Part shown: piece after piece, positions 23,649 through 32,118 of the stretch
Layout: every line of letters starts with the position of its first letter
Position numbering within the stretch: the first letter of the stretch is position 1
IMG/VR virus record: IMGVR_UViG_3300034073_000569
Location: 62,001 to 126,000 of that record
DNA length: 64,000 nt
Strand: one strand, 5' to 3'
Source of the DNA: a virus
Notes under the pieces: model-generated
What the model saw: only the letters and a program-made list of their open reading frames with translations
What the model was told of the DNA's origin: nothing
Databases searched by the model: none
Position numbers and translations under genes: made by a program

Positions 23649-24281
23649 TTAAACAATATCTTTTATCTTTCCACACTTAAGACATTCTTCATCACCGTCT
23701 CCATCAGCGTCACCCCAAACGTGCTCACACTGACGGTGTGCAAAGTACTCATCAATTTTACCATCACCATCAAAGTCAAGACCGTCCATAACACCGTCTC
23801 CGTCTTCATCAATTTCTGTACCTTTTTTAACTGGTGCAGCTACCGGTTCTACCACTGCTTTAACTTCTTCTTTAACCTCTTCTTTAGAAGCTTGTGATTG
23901 TGCGTTAGCTCTATCAGCAGCAGCTAAGAATGCCGGATCTACTAAAGGTGTAGTGTCTTTAGGAGACTCTTTCATATCATTAGTATGTGATAATGAAACT
24001 CCGTCTTCCTCATCCATCTTCTGTACTAACATCTTGTCTTTGTCAGTATCAGAGAACCAGTAATCAATAATTTTACCATAAGAGCCAATAAACGCTCCTA
24101 GTAAAAGTAACAATAACTCTTTCCATTCACCCTGGATAGCAGTGCCGTATGTAATAGCAGTAAAGATACCTGCTATAATAAGCATAAATGAACCTAATAC
24201 TAACGCTGTAATAAACCAGCGTCTCATCATCATTGATCCTAGTAGTTCTTTAAAACCACCTGATTGTGTGTTGTTTTCCAT
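23649..24281 (-). CDS. Membrane protein with calcium-binding-like repeats and zinc knuckle
   Basis: 210 aa. Two N-terminal membrane spans (FITALVLGSFMLIIAGIF; WKELLLLLLGAFIGSYGKII), then a long acidic and Lys-rich linker (about 75-155). The C-terminus holds DEDGDGVMDGLDFDGDGKID, a tandem DxDxDG loop as in EF-hand or thrombospondin type 3 repeats, followed by another DADGDGDE and a CxxC (CLKCGK). It could sense or need calcium. Phage function unknown. Confidence 0.6.
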   Translation of the reverse strand: MENNTQSGGFKELLGSMMMRRWFITALVLGSFMLIIAGIFTAITYGTAIQGEWKELLLLLLGAFIGSYGKIIDYWFSDTDKDKMLVQKMDEEDGVSLSHTNDMKESPKDTTPLVDPAFLAAADRANAQSQASKEEVKEEVKAVVEPVAAPVKKGTEIDEDGDGVMDGLDFDGDGKIDEYFAHRQCEHVWGDADGDGDEECLKCGKIKDIV

Positions 24282-24299
24282 ATAACTATTTATAATTTA

Positions 24300-24620
24300 T
24301 TACCACTTTGGAGTTTCTTCTTTAAACTCATCACCTTCTTTTTTCTTAGGCTTAGGTTGATCAGCAGGTTTTGGAGCTACTTCTTTCTCTTTAATAATAA
24401 CTGTTTTACCACCACCTCCACCAGAAGCTTGTTGAGCTTGTTGGTTAGAGTTTGTAATATTAATAACTGGTGCTGCAGCAGGAGCTGGAGTAGCGTCTCC
24501 ACCGCCTAATAGTGATGTAGCCCATGTACCTGCAGCAACAACTGCTGTAGATAATACACCGATCACAGTCTTTTTAAGACTTGACCATGTTCCTTCTTGT
24601 TCTTGTGTTTCTTCTGACAT
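24300..24620 (-). CDS. Single-pass membrane protein with Pro/Lys tail
   Basis: 106 aa. One span (TVIGVLSTAVVAAGTWATSL), an Ala/Pro stretch, a Gly-rich turn (SGGGGG) and a charged Pro/Lys tail. The last gene-like feature resembles an anchored linker protein. No family recognised. Confidence 0.55.
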   Translation of the reverse strand: MSEETQEQEGTWSSLKKTVIGVLSTAVVAAGTWATSLLGGGDATPAPAAAPVINITNSNQQAQQASGGGGGKTVIIKEKEVAPKPADQPKPKKKEGDEFKEETPKW

Positions 24621-24626
24621 AGTATT

Positions 24627-25004
24627 CTATTTTATAATAATTGGATGTTTAACTTCTTTACCTTTTACATCTATAAAGATAAGATCATAATCTTGTTTAG
24701 ACAAACCAGATAAATCATATACTTTTTTAGTTACTGACTCAGTAGCAGTAAAACCTTCTTTCTTTACAGGTTCATCTTTACCGAATGGTACTACTTGTAC
24801 AGAATATTTAGCTCCCACTGTAGTCTCAAATTCAGCAGTAACCGAGTTACCAGTTTGAGTAATTGACTTAATAGCAGTAGCTTCTGACTTTACACCTAGA
24901 TTAATAGGCTCTGGGTTTGGAATATCTACTTTAGTGCAGGCATACACAACAAGTGAACCTACAATAATAAGATATACAGCTAATAGTTTAGTTGTTTCTT
25001 TCAT
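24627..25004 (-). CDS. Predicted lipoprotein
   Basis: 125 aa. The N-terminus LLAVYLIIVGSLVVYAC ends in a Cys at residue 24 with V-Y-A-C, a loose Bacteroidota-type lipobox. The rest is a beta-rich domain (TVGAKYSVQVVPFGKDEPVK; YDLIFIDVKGKEV) resembling an Ig-like or fibronectin-type fold. It starts 1 nt before the large secreted protein's stop, suggesting coupling. Confidence 0.6.
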   Translation of the reverse strand: MKETTKLLAVYLIIVGSLVVYACTKVDIPNPEPINLGVKSEATAIKSITQTGNSVTAEFETTVGAKYSVQVVPFGKDEPVKKEGFTATESVTKKVYDLSGLSKQDYDLIFIDVKGKEVKHPIIIK

Positions 25005-25005
25005 T

Positions 25006-27132
25006 TTAAAAGTTATTATAACCGGTTAACTTAATTTGTGTAGAGTTAAGATAGATTCCTAACTGATTTCCTTTCTGATCTGCAGCATCCATAAGTGGAG
25101 ATACTTTTACAGATGTAATAATATTTACACCTTCACCAATTGTGCTAAACTTAAGTTTAAAAGGTGTAGATGTTCCTTTGATAACTTCAGAGTTATTCTT
25201 ATCTAAACCTCCAAACTTTACACGTCCATCTTTAGAGTTAGCAAATACATACCAAGTGTTTGGTACAGTGCTTAATAGTTCTTCAAACTTAATCTTAGTT
25301 GGATCAAATGTAAATTCAAACTGAAGACCACTAACACTTGCACCTTTAGAATCAATATTTACTGGTATCTCAATTGTATTAGATGTAACTGTTAAGTTAT
25401 TTAGATTGACATCTATAGTACTGACATCAGTAGTTAAGTTCATAGATGTTCCAGTAGACTGAGATTGCATAGCCATAGATCTAAATGCAGAGTTAGTAGC
25501 TAAACTATTAACAGCATTAGACTGTACAATAGATGTTCCTGCAGTGCTTGTAACAACTTGAGAAGAATGTGATCTATTTACATCACCCCATAGTAAGTAC
25601 TTAAGATCTAAAATAGCATTAGTACCAGCTGTAGCAGTTTTAAAATATGTCTTAGGATATGTAATATTCTTCCAGTTAGCTGCAGTGATAGATCCCCAAG
25701 AACTATTTACAGATGTGTTAAACTCAAATTCAGCTTTTAAAGCATAATCTACATTCTGATTATTAATATTACGTATAGAAGATATATATGTTGATGTACC
25801 GTCTTTTGCTTTAATTAAAGTAGAAGGAACAGTATATTGAGCCCAGTTAGCGTCTTCAGAAACATATTCAACAGGTCCCGTATAAATATCAAAAAGCTGT
25901 ACACTTTTAATAGTACTTGCTACTGTACCACTAGGAAACTCTCTCATGTCTATACGAAGAGTACTAGAAGACGTTCCTGGAGTAACATATGCCCATTCAG
26001 TTTGACCAGCTAATGTAGTAGCGTCAGATGCTCTCCATGTAGGAAGAGACATATAACCTCCACTTCCTGATACATAAGTAGTAGGAAGCATGATTAATGT
26101 ATCTATACCTGCAACTTGTGCAAGCAATTGAGGAAGATCACCACCATCTATAGATTTATTTTTATTAATATCTGCAGCATATAATGACTGTCCAGTTTTA
26201 ATACTTTGTCCATTAGATCCATCTAATCCCATAGATGTAAACTCACCCTGAGCTGTAGTAAAATCTGAAATAGTAATAGCATTATTATAAATAGCATATA
26301 GCTGTTCCATATCATGCATTACTGAAACCTCATATACTTTATTATCTGCTAATGAAGCTTGATTAATGTCAACTTCTCCTGTAGATGTAACAGGGAATAA
26401 AACTCCTGTATTAGTAAGAGTATCTCTAAATGATACTTTAAGAGCAGATAGGTTGTATAAATTAGAATTTAAATCTACTTTAGCTGTTACATATTTACCA
26501 AAGTTCTGATTCATAGTTACAGTTGTAGATAATGGAGCTTCCATTATTGTAGGTTCTAAAATACCAGACCCATTCCAAGCAGCAACAAAGTTTAACTTAA
26601 TTGGATTAAATGTATAAGCTGTAGATGCAGCTTTTAATCTAAATGTATATCTAACAAAATCACCGTATCCTTGATATGGCATTCCATTTGGAGTAGACCA
26701 AGATACTGTAGTTCTTAAAATAGCATTTCCACCATTTGCATTATAAGCATATTGAGCATACTGGTAGTTAGTAGTACCATTTGTAGTAGTATTAGCACTA
26801 CTACCTGATGTCACACTAGTAAATGAATATCCCGGATAGTTATACCAAGATGTATTAACTGTTGATCCATAAGGTACCATTCCACCGTTACCACCAGTCC
26901 CTGTCATATAAACAGATACTAACTCAAAGTTAGTCTGGTCATATTGCATATCAATTAATGTTTGACGTGCTGTAGTATTATTATTACCATCAATATAGAC
27001 AGTGTACACAAAAGTACCACCTCTATTAAGAGTGGCACCACCAATTGCAGTAGAAGCTTTAAACTTCAGTTGAGCAAAAGACTGTAGAGAAAAAGCCAAT
27101 AAGATTGTAACAAGAAATAATACTTTCTTCAT
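25006..27132 (-). CDS. Large secreted protein with cohesin-like and dockerin-like modules
   Basis: 708 aa. Signal peptide VLFLVTILLAFSLQSFAQ. Residues about 22-200 and 580-705 both look like cohesin-type beta sandwiches; the latter has IPVNIDSKGASVSGLQFEF followed by TFDPTKIKFEELLS, a typical cohesin pattern. A dockerin-like calcium loop YAADINKNKSIDGGDLPQLL lies near residue 320, and GDVNRSH near 525 may be a second half-site. These modules assemble extracellular complexes. It may be a surface adhesin or scaffold. No T9SS sorting domain recognised at the C-terminus. Confidence 0.6.
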   Translation of the reverse strand: MKKVLFLVTILLAFSLQSFAQLKFKASTAIGGATLNRGGTFVYTVYIDGNNNTTARQTLIDMQYDQTNFELVSVYMTGTGGNGGMVPYGSTVNTSWYNYPGYSFTSVTSGSSANTTTNGTTNYQYAQYAYNANGGNAILRTTVSWSTPNGMPYQGYGDFVRYTFRLKAASTAYTFNPIKLNFVAAWNGSGILEPTIMEAPLSTTVTMNQNFGKYVTAKVDLNSNLYNLSALKVSFRDTLTNTGVLFPVTSTGEVDINQASLADNKVYEVSVMHDMEQLYAIYNNAITISDFTTAQGEFTSMGLDGSNGQSIKTGQSLYAADINKNKSIDGGDLPQLLAQVAGIDTLIMLPTTYVSGSGGYMSLPTWRASDATTLAGQTEWAYVTPGTSSSTLRIDMREFPSGTVASTIKSVQLFDIYTGPVEYVSEDANWAQYTVPSTLIKAKDGTSTYISSIRNINNQNVDYALKAEFEFNTSVNSSWGSITAANWKNITYPKTYFKTATAGTNAILDLKYLLWGDVNRSHSSQVVTSTAGTSIVQSNAVNSLATNSAFRSMAMQSQSTGTSMNLTTDVSTIDVNLNNLTVTSNTIEIPVNIDSKGASVSGLQFEFTFDPTKIKFEELLSTVPNTWYVFANSKDGRVKFGGLDKNNSEVIKGTSTPFKLKFSTIGEGVNIITSVKVSPLMDAADQKGNQLGIYLNSTQIKLTGYNNF

Positions 27133-27776
27133 TATAATAGTTTATTTACCAATGAGTTAGAAGCTTTCTTTAAAGCAGAACTTAAATTTTGTTGGTTAAA
27201 CTTACCCCCTTCATCTATAAGAATAGCTGACATAGATACTTCATCTGCAGATTCTTCTACAATGATTTTCTTATCCAGCTTACCGTCTTTGTACAAAAGA
27301 CCACGTAGACGGATGACTACAGATTCTTTGTTATTATGTAATACAGAAAAACTAGATTGTGTTTTTAATACATCTAGATATATGATTTCTACAGAAAGCT
27401 TTAAGTTAGCTGTCTTATCTAGTTCATATTCTTTTTCTTGAATAGCTTCTTCTAGAATATTCTTAACACCAAATTCTAAATTGCGGTTACCGGCAAGAGA
27501 TCCTACTACTACTTTATTAGTAACAGAAGATATATCTATTTTCTTAGGTTCTTCATACCAGATATTACCAGGATGATTTCTAAAGTTACCATCAAAAGTC
27601 CAAGTAAACCAGTTAGTAATAGCTCTTGTAGTTTCTTCTTTACCTGCAAAGTGTAAATAGATCATGTATCCTTGAAACAAGAATGCAAAAATGATCCATA
27701 CAAATGCTAATCGTATAAAGATTCTACCTATAAGATCAATTAGTTTTTGACTATAGGTAATTACATATGCTTTCAT
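27132..27776 (-). CDS. Membrane-anchored periplasmic-domain protein
   Basis: 214 aa. One membrane anchor (FIRLAFVWIIFAFLFQGYMI, about 21-40) and a periplasmic domain with strand-helix pattern (LKLSVEIIYLDVLKT; VVIRLRGLLYKDGKL), recalling small outer-membrane assembly lipoproteins. Stop overlaps the ATG of the large secreted protein gene by 1 nt. Possible accessory to the CsgG-like/secreted protein pair. The family is not recognised. Confidence 0.55.
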   Translation of the reverse strand: MKAYVITYSQKLIDLIGRIFIRLAFVWIIFAFLFQGYMIYLHFAGKEETTRAITNWFTWTFDGNFRNHPGNIWYEEPKKIDISSVTNKVVVGSLAGNRNLEFGVKNILEEAIQEKEYELDKTANLKLSVEIIYLDVLKTQSSFSVLHNNKESVVIRLRGLLYKDGKLDKKIIVEESADEVSMSAILIDEGGKFNQQNLSSALKKASNSLVNKLL

Positions 27777-27782
27777 AGTATA

Positions 27783-27908
27783 TTATTTACCTTGACCTCT
27801 ATACTTCTTGACATGCTTGTCTTTAGGTCCATTGCTTTTACGTAAACGTCCTGTCTTTCTTTTACCAAAGGTGATCTTCTTAGATTCACCTCCTTTAGCT
27901 TTAGCCAT
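27783..27908 (-). CDS. 41-aa very basic protein
   Basis: Short gene, ATG at 27908, stop at 27783-27785. The sequence is Lys/Arg/Gly-rich: AKGGESKKITFGKRKTGR at the start, then KDKHVKKYRGQGK at the end. Similar small basic proteins are found in Bacteroidota phages, and it may bind nucleic acid or membranes. It lies 12 nt before the endolysin start in the minus direction. Confidence 0.55.
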   Translation of the reverse strand: MAKAKGGESKKITFGKRKTGRLRKSNGPKDKHVKKYRGQGK

Positions 27909-27920
27909 AGTGTGTTAGTT

Positions 27921-28520
27921 TTATGCAAGTAATGCGTGATATTCTTTAAAATGCTTAATACGATCTGGTAAACCAATTGTACCTCCGTTAACACGTTTAG
28001 TAATTTTAGTTACTACTTCAGCACTAGATCCAGTATCAGCAATTAAATTAAGACCATTCTTTTTCCAGAACCAAGCAGCAGAAGCTAACGCATGCTTAGA
28101 AGACACTAAGTCAGGATTAGCAAGGATATCATCTTCTACAGCTAGATCAAATGCAGCATAGTTACTTTTACCAGTTAACTGAATGTAACCACGACCACGG
28201 AATTTAAATCCTTCACCAGTAGCTTCAGCTCCGTTACCCATACGATTTCCGTATACACGGTTAGCAATCTTTTCTGGTTTACGAGCATATGCATCAGCTA
28301 ATGCTTGTGTAGGAAAGTATTTCTTAAAAATACCCATAAGTCCCTTAGCTGAATAGTTAAGGTTCTCTTGAGTTAATCTAAATCCGCCAGACTCATGACC
28401 ACACTGAGCTAAGAAGTGAGCTAATCGTAATGGTGTATTAACACCAAAGTTTTGCATTACGTTAGGGATTTGTGCAATTACAGTATCCGGAACGTGTCCT
28501 TTTAGTTTGTCTAAGTTCAT
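27921..28520 (-). CDS. GH19 endolysin
   Basis: 199 aa, single catalytic domain without signal peptide. Typical glycoside hydrolase 19 features: LAHFLAQCGHESGGFRLTQE with the catalytic Glu in HESGGF, then EGFKFRGRGYIQLTGKSNY and a Trp-rich helix ALASAAWFWKKNGL. Degrades peptidoglycan at the end of infection; needs the holin to cross the membrane. Neighbours are holin-, spanin- and XhlA-like genes. Confidence 0.9.
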   Translation of the reverse strand: MNLDKLKGHVPDTVIAQIPNVMQNFGVNTPLRLAHFLAQCGHESGGFRLTQENLNYSAKGLMGIFKKYFPTQALADAYARKPEKIANRVYGNRMGNGAEATGEGFKFRGRGYIQLTGKSNYAAFDLAVEDDILANPDLVSSKHALASAAWFWKKNGLNLIADTGSSAEVVTKITKRVNGGTIGLPDRIKHFKEYHALLA

Positions 28521-28533
28521 ATATGTTAATGTT

Positions 28534-28662
28534 TTACTTCTTCTTCTTAGTAGCAGTTTTAGCTACTTTCTTAACTTCTTTTTTGATCTCTGCAGCAGCT
28601 ACAACTTTCTGCACTTTGTTACCAAATAAGAACTTCTTAACTAATTCAATAATTTTCTTCAT
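28534..28662 (-). CDS. 42-aa Lys-rich protein
   Basis: ATG at 28662, stop 28534-28536. Amphipathic helix KKIIELVKKFLFGNK, then Ala/Lys-rich IKKEVKKVAKTATKKKK. It could be a small membrane-active or nucleic acid-binding peptide; its place between endolysin and spanin-like gene suggests a lysis role. No family recognised. Confidence 0.5.
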   Translation of the reverse strand: MKKIIELVKKFLFGNKVQKVVAAAEIKKEVKKVAKTATKKKK

Positions 28663-28663
28663 A

Positions 28664-29290
28664 CTATTTATTTTTTTTACCAATCTTCCAGTAAGTCTGG
28701 AAGCCATAAGAAATATTTCCGTTTATATCTGATCCAGCTTTAAGTCCGTAGATCTTATCACCTTTAGTCTTTAGGATAAGTCCTGCTTCAGCAGAATGTA
28801 ATCCTAATGTTTGTGTAGTATTTACACCACCACCAACATATAACTGAGTTTTAGATGGAGCCTGATTAGTAATTGTTACTGTCTTAGTAACAAATGGTAC
28901 CTTGTAGTTATACTTCCACGCTCTACCTATAAGTTTATTCTCTCGTACAGAATCTGTAACAGAGACATAACCAAGAGTATCTAGTTTCACACTGTCTACA
29001 TATATTGCTAAAGCAGTGTACATCTTAACTAAATTGTCAAACTGTATCTTTAGAGCAGCATAATTAGTATCAGCTAGATACTCAGTCTTACCTGCAATAA
29101 ATAAACTATCATGAATAATCTTAGCCGGCAAAGGCTTAGAGTAAATTAAACTATCGTGAACTGACCACGTAGTATCGTGTACTACTAGTGTATCAGAAGT
29201 AGAATGACTACCTCCACCTACACAACCCTTGTTCTGTAAAAGAACAAAGACTACTAATACACCTATAATAAAGAGATATACTTTATTCAT
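28664..29290 (-). CDS. Membrane-anchored spanin-like protein (tentative)
   Basis: 208 aa from the ATG at 29290. N-terminal anchor VYLFIIGVLVVFVLLQ, a periplasmic helix region rich in charged His/Asp/Ser repeats (SDTLVVHDTTWSVHDS), and a C-terminal beta part with aromatic ends (YGFQTYWKIGKK). Position directly between lysin and holin and the anchored topology suggest a spanin-like or DUF6808-type role in Bacteroidota phages. The assignment is contextual. It overlaps the holin-like gene by 8 nt. Confidence 0.5.
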   Translation of the reverse strand: MNKVYLFIIGVLVVFVLLQNKGCVGGGSHSTSDTLVVHDTTWSVHDSLIYSKPLPAKIIHDSLFIAGKTEYLADTNYAALKIQFDNLVKMYTALAIYVDSVKLDTLGYVSVTDSVRENKLIGRAWKYNYKVPFVTKTVTITNQAPSKTQLYVGGGVNTTQTLGLHSAEAGLILKTKGDKIYGLKAGSDINGNISYGFQTYWKIGKKNK

Positions 29291-29525
29291 CGGTTTTCTT
29301 TTTAAATGAGAACTTATCCCCTGTATCCCCAAGCATAGCTGCAATGGTCATATACATAACACCTTCTACTAAAGCGTCTGAAGGTTTGATGTCACCATGA
29401 CTAAATGAGTTAGCCGTAAGAGTAATACATAAGAAAAGAGCACCCATGAAAGCTATCACAGGTTTGATAGAGATGGACTTACGTTCATCTTTAAATAAAT
29501 CAATGACCCATTCTTTAAATGTCAT
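29283..29525 (-). CDS. Holin-like membrane protein
   Basis: 80 aa. Two hydrophobic spans (KPVIAFMGALFLCITLTANS; ALVEGVMYMTIAAMLGDTG), charged N-terminus, and a Lys-rich tail (FSFKKKTDE). Size and topology fit a two-span phage holin. It lies next to the lysin cluster. Confidence 0.65.
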   Translation of the reverse strand: MTFKEWVIDLFKDERKSISIKPVIAFMGALFLCITLTANSFSHGDIKPSDALVEGVMYMTIAAMLGDTGDKFSFKKKTDE

Positions 29526-29528
29526 ATG

Positions 29529-29810
29529 TTAATATTTTACAGCTACTAATTTATTATCTGGTAAAACAGCTACAAGTTGTTGATAATCAACAGGTTCTCT
29601 TGTTGGAGCTATAGGGGCGTCAGCTGTTTTATACAACTGACGCTCTATGTTATCTATACGAGTTTTATCTATATTAGACTGAGCCATTAGTAACTTAACA
29701 TCAGCTTTTATCTCATTGACATCATTCCATATCAAAAGACTAACAAGTGATACTAAAGATGGAAATATCCACACCTTAAAAGCAGCTACAGAAGGATTTT
29801 CTCTAGTCAT
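29529..29810 (-). CDS. XhlA-like membrane/coiled-coil protein
   Basis: 93 aa. One span near the N-terminus (VWIFPSLVSLVSLLIW), then a coiled coil (DVNEIKADVKLLMAQSNIDK) and a Pro-rich tail. This order matches XhlA-type phage haemolysin-like proteins that act with holin and lysin. Four-nt gap to the holin-like gene. Confidence 0.55.
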   Translation of the reverse strand: MTRENPSVAAFKVWIFPSLVSLVSLLIWNDVNEIKADVKLLMAQSNIDKTRIDNIERQLYKTADAPIAPTREPVDYQQLVAVLPDNKLVAVKY

Positions 29811-29830
29811 TTATGAAGGATGTTATAAGG

Positions 29831-30646
29831 TTAAACAAACACAGCGTTACAAGTATCATAAGCTACTGGTAAAACTCCAATATTCATATTTGATACACTG
29901 CCTGTAGCTGTAATGTACATAGCACGTGATCCTGACCAATCTGGTAAAGTTTCATAGTATTTGCCAATAGTAAGAGGTAATGGAGACGCAACACCTATAT
30001 TAGTTATAGTTGAAGGATTACCACAGTCACCACTAGCAAACTCATCACCTATATAGTAATAAGAATAACAAGGAACTACAGAAGTTGCTTGCATCATACC
30101 GTTAATACCGGTTGCTGTACCTGCAGCAGACATAACAAATAATCTGCTTTCCCAGTATCCTAAAGTCTCGTTATACATAACAACTACCACATCACTGCCT
30201 GGGTTAGGCATGCCGTTGTTATTTATTGGAGGTACAAAACCAAAACCTAGACCTTCAAAATCACCGGTAATAGATGTAGCTGTTCCTAACGTATTACCAC
30301 CAACTAATGTAACATTAATATTAAGATCTGTCATAGCACATGACGGTGTACCCATCATTCCGCCTGGACCAATCTTAGCGTTAAATGTAGGAGCTAGAGT
30401 TTGTTGTAAACTTACGATACCAGTTTCAGTGTTAGGACCATAATGTACAAACAAACTGTTAGCTAAAATTTCACCTTTTTCATCCAAACGAACATAATAC
30501 TTTAAACCACTTGGATGAGCTGGTAGTGTCATTTCTTTTGTAATTTCAATAATGTTACTTTGAGCAGGAACTTTATCTGCTGACATCATAACACCTGCTA
30601 TAGGAAAGCCTAAAGCATCTTTTTGGGCGTAAAATTTCTTAGCCAT
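29831..30646 (-). CDS. Putative virion or tail-associated protein
   Basis: 271 aa, beta-rich with many small and aromatic residues. The N-terminal part (AKKFYAQKDALGFPIAGVMM) resembles the head of tail proteins in Bacteroidota phages. The C-terminal half has three Cys and Tyr-rich stretches (VVPCYSYYYIGDEFASGDC). It is the first gene of the minus-strand lysis/secretion block. Function is guessed from composition and position. Confidence 0.45.
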   Translation of the reverse strand: MAKKFYAQKDALGFPIAGVMMSADKVPAQSNIIEITKEMTLPAHPSGLKYYVRLDEKGEILANSLFVHYGPNTETGIVSLQQTLAPTFNAKIGPGGMMGTPSCAMTDLNINVTLVGGNTLGTATSITGDFEGLGFGFVPPINNNGMPNPGSDVVVVMYNETLGYWESRLFVMSAAGTATGINGMMQATSVVPCYSYYYIGDEFASGDCGNPSTITNIGVASPLPLTIGKYYETLPDWSGSRAMYITATGSVSNMNIGVLPVAYDTCNAVFV

Positions 30647-30735
30647 GATATATAATATTTTTTAGAATAAACTTGTAAGGTGTAAGGTTTCCATAAACCC
30701 TACATTATAATATACTAAATATTCAGGAATTAACC

Positions 30736-30743
30736 TAGATTTG
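30736..30743 (+). promoter_or_regulatory. -7 element before the DnaA-like gene
   Basis: TAGATTTG, a full -7 match, 22 nt before the ATG at 30766. No TTG lies 17-23 nt upstream, so it may need an activator or a different polymerase. The region 30647-30765 is the divergent gap between minus- and plus-strand blocks; nothing else is seen in it. Confidence 0.5.
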
Positions 30744-30765
30744 TTAACTAAACCAATAAACCGAT

Positions 30766-31272
30766 ATGGAAACATCTAGCTATGAAGCCAGACTTGAAAC
30801 AAAGCTAATTACAGAGTTTAAAGACTTATTTTATGAGAAATTGGGCTATTACCCAATTGTTTTAGCTAAAAACAGAGTACAAGAAAATGGAACTATACCT
30901 GTAATGAGCCTGGAAGGGCTAAAGAAAATGTTTGATCCTTTCTTACCATTTAAGTTTGATGGAGCTATTCCATTAGAATCTAAGATAAGAGAAAGAGATA
31001 TAGTAGAGTTAAGAATAATCTACTGCTTTTTAGCTAGAGCAATGAAGTATAATCTAAAAGCTATTGGTAGAATATTAGGAAACAGAGATCATACTACTGT
31101 TATTTACAACGTAACTATGTTTAATAACCTAATAGAAACCAACGAAAACTTTCGTGAAAAGTATTTTACCATCCTAAATTACATAAAAACACAACATGAG
31201 CCACCAACTATGGACCACCCTGATCAAGTACAATACCAGCCCCAATCAGATTTACTTCCTGGATTGCTGTAG
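30766..31272 (+). CDS. Free-standing DnaA domain IV-like DNA-binding protein
   Basis: 168 aa. Residues about 75-125 hold the DnaA C-terminal signature: an acidic helix RERDIVELRIIYCFLARAMK, then AIGRILGNRDHTTVIYN with the GxRDHTT(V) recognition motif for DnaA boxes. The AAA domain is absent. A stand-alone domain IV could mark the phage origin or occupy host DnaA boxes. It leads the replication operon and overlaps the next gene by 77 nt. Confidence 0.75.
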   Translation: METSSYEARLETKLITEFKDLFYEKLGYYPIVLAKNRVQENGTIPVMSLEGLKKMFDPFLPFKFDGAIPLESKIRERDIVELRIIYCFLARAMKYNLKAIGRILGNRDHTTVIYNVTMFNNLIETNENFREKYFTILNYIKTQHEPPTMDHPDQVQYQPQSDLLPGLL

Positions 31273-31822
31273 AAGTAGAATAAAGCCCACTGGAATTATT
31301 AATCCAGAAGCTGAAGCTAACATCTGTAGAGCTAAGGGATATATAAATGATCAAGGTCAGCTGACACAAAAAGCATTAATTATTCTAGATGAGTTTGAAA
31401 CCTTCCTCATCAAAGCTAAAAAGAAGGTAGCCACAGAAGTACTAGGAGATAAATTTCTAGAGAAAATATCTTACTATAGAGAACTTTTCCCAGCTAAGTC
31501 ATTACCATCAGGTTCTATGGCTAGACAATCAGTAGAAGAACTAAAGAAGAAATTTATTATATTCTTTAAGACTTATCCCCAGTTTAACTGGACATTAGTT
31601 CATCTAGCAACTGACTACTATATCTTTGAGAAAGAAAAGAAAGGGTATCAGTTCATGATGAACAGCAGTTATTTTATACAAAAGACAGACAATGTAAGTA
31701 AGACCACTAAGTCAGAGCTTGCAGACCACTGTCAGTTTTTATTAGATAACCCAGATATTTTAAAACCTGCGTTAGCAGATTATAAAAAGCAAAATGCAGA
31801 CTGGTTTGAAGATAAAGTCTAA
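31196..31822 (+). CDS. Hypothetical protein after the DnaA-like gene
   Basis: 208 aa, helical. The ATG at 31196 lies within the previous gene, giving a 77-nt overlap, so the start could also be downstream. A central stretch (EELKKKFIIFFKTYPQFNWT) is conserved-looking. No recognised family. Ends just before a promoter for the next gene. Confidence 0.6.
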   Translation: MSHQLWTTLIKYNTSPNQIYFLDCCRSRIKPTGIINPEAEANICRAKGYINDQGQLTQKALIILDEFETFLIKAKKKVATEVLGDKFLEKISYYRELFPAKSLPSGSMARQSVEELKKKFIIFFKTYPQFNWTLVHLATDYYIFEKEKKGYQFMMNSSYFIQKTDNVSKTTKSELADHCQFLLDNPDILKPALADYKKQNADWFEDKV

Positions 31823-31830
31823 GAAAAATT

Positions 31831-31860
31831 TTGTTTTTTACAGAACTTATCCTATATTTG
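31831..31860 (+). promoter_or_regulatory. Bacteroidota-type promoter for the helicase operon
   Basis: TTG (31831-31833), 19-nt spacer, TATATTTG (31853-31860). The ATG at 31882 is 21 nt downstream, the same geometry as the promoter before 8522. Confidence 0.85.
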
Positions 31861-31881
31861 AACTACATAAAACAATCCAAC

Positions 31882-32106
31882 ATGAGTAACAAACCCCACA
31901 ACCCAAAAGTTATTAAAGAGATATTTGATTCTCTTCCTACACTAGATCCTTCAAGACCTGATCTACGTATTATAAACTATGATTTACTAGAAACTATTGT
32001 AGCCAAAGCTGAGCATGTAGCTTCCTTACAAGGATCGTTGCAAGCGTATGGTGAAGCTAATACAATTGTAAAAGATGTTCTAAGTAAATCATTTCCTAGT
32101 TTATAA
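31882..32106 (+). CDS. Small hypothetical protein before the helicase
   Basis: 74 aa from the ATG at 31882; the frame extends upstream only through the promoter. Helical (VIKEIFDSLPTLDPSRPDLR; TIVAKAEHVASLQGSLQAYG). 12-nt gap to the DnaB-like helicase. Possibly a helicase or primase accessory factor by position only. Confidence 0.6.
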   Translation: MSNKPHNPKVIKEIFDSLPTLDPSRPDLRIINYDLLETIVAKAEHVASLQGSLQAYGEANTIVKDVLSKSFPSL

Positions 32107-32118
32107 TATCAACTCCTT

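Noticed and set aside
27773-27994. Minus-strand 73-aa frame
   Set aside because: Overlaps both the 41-aa basic gene and the endolysin end in another frame; not protein-like.
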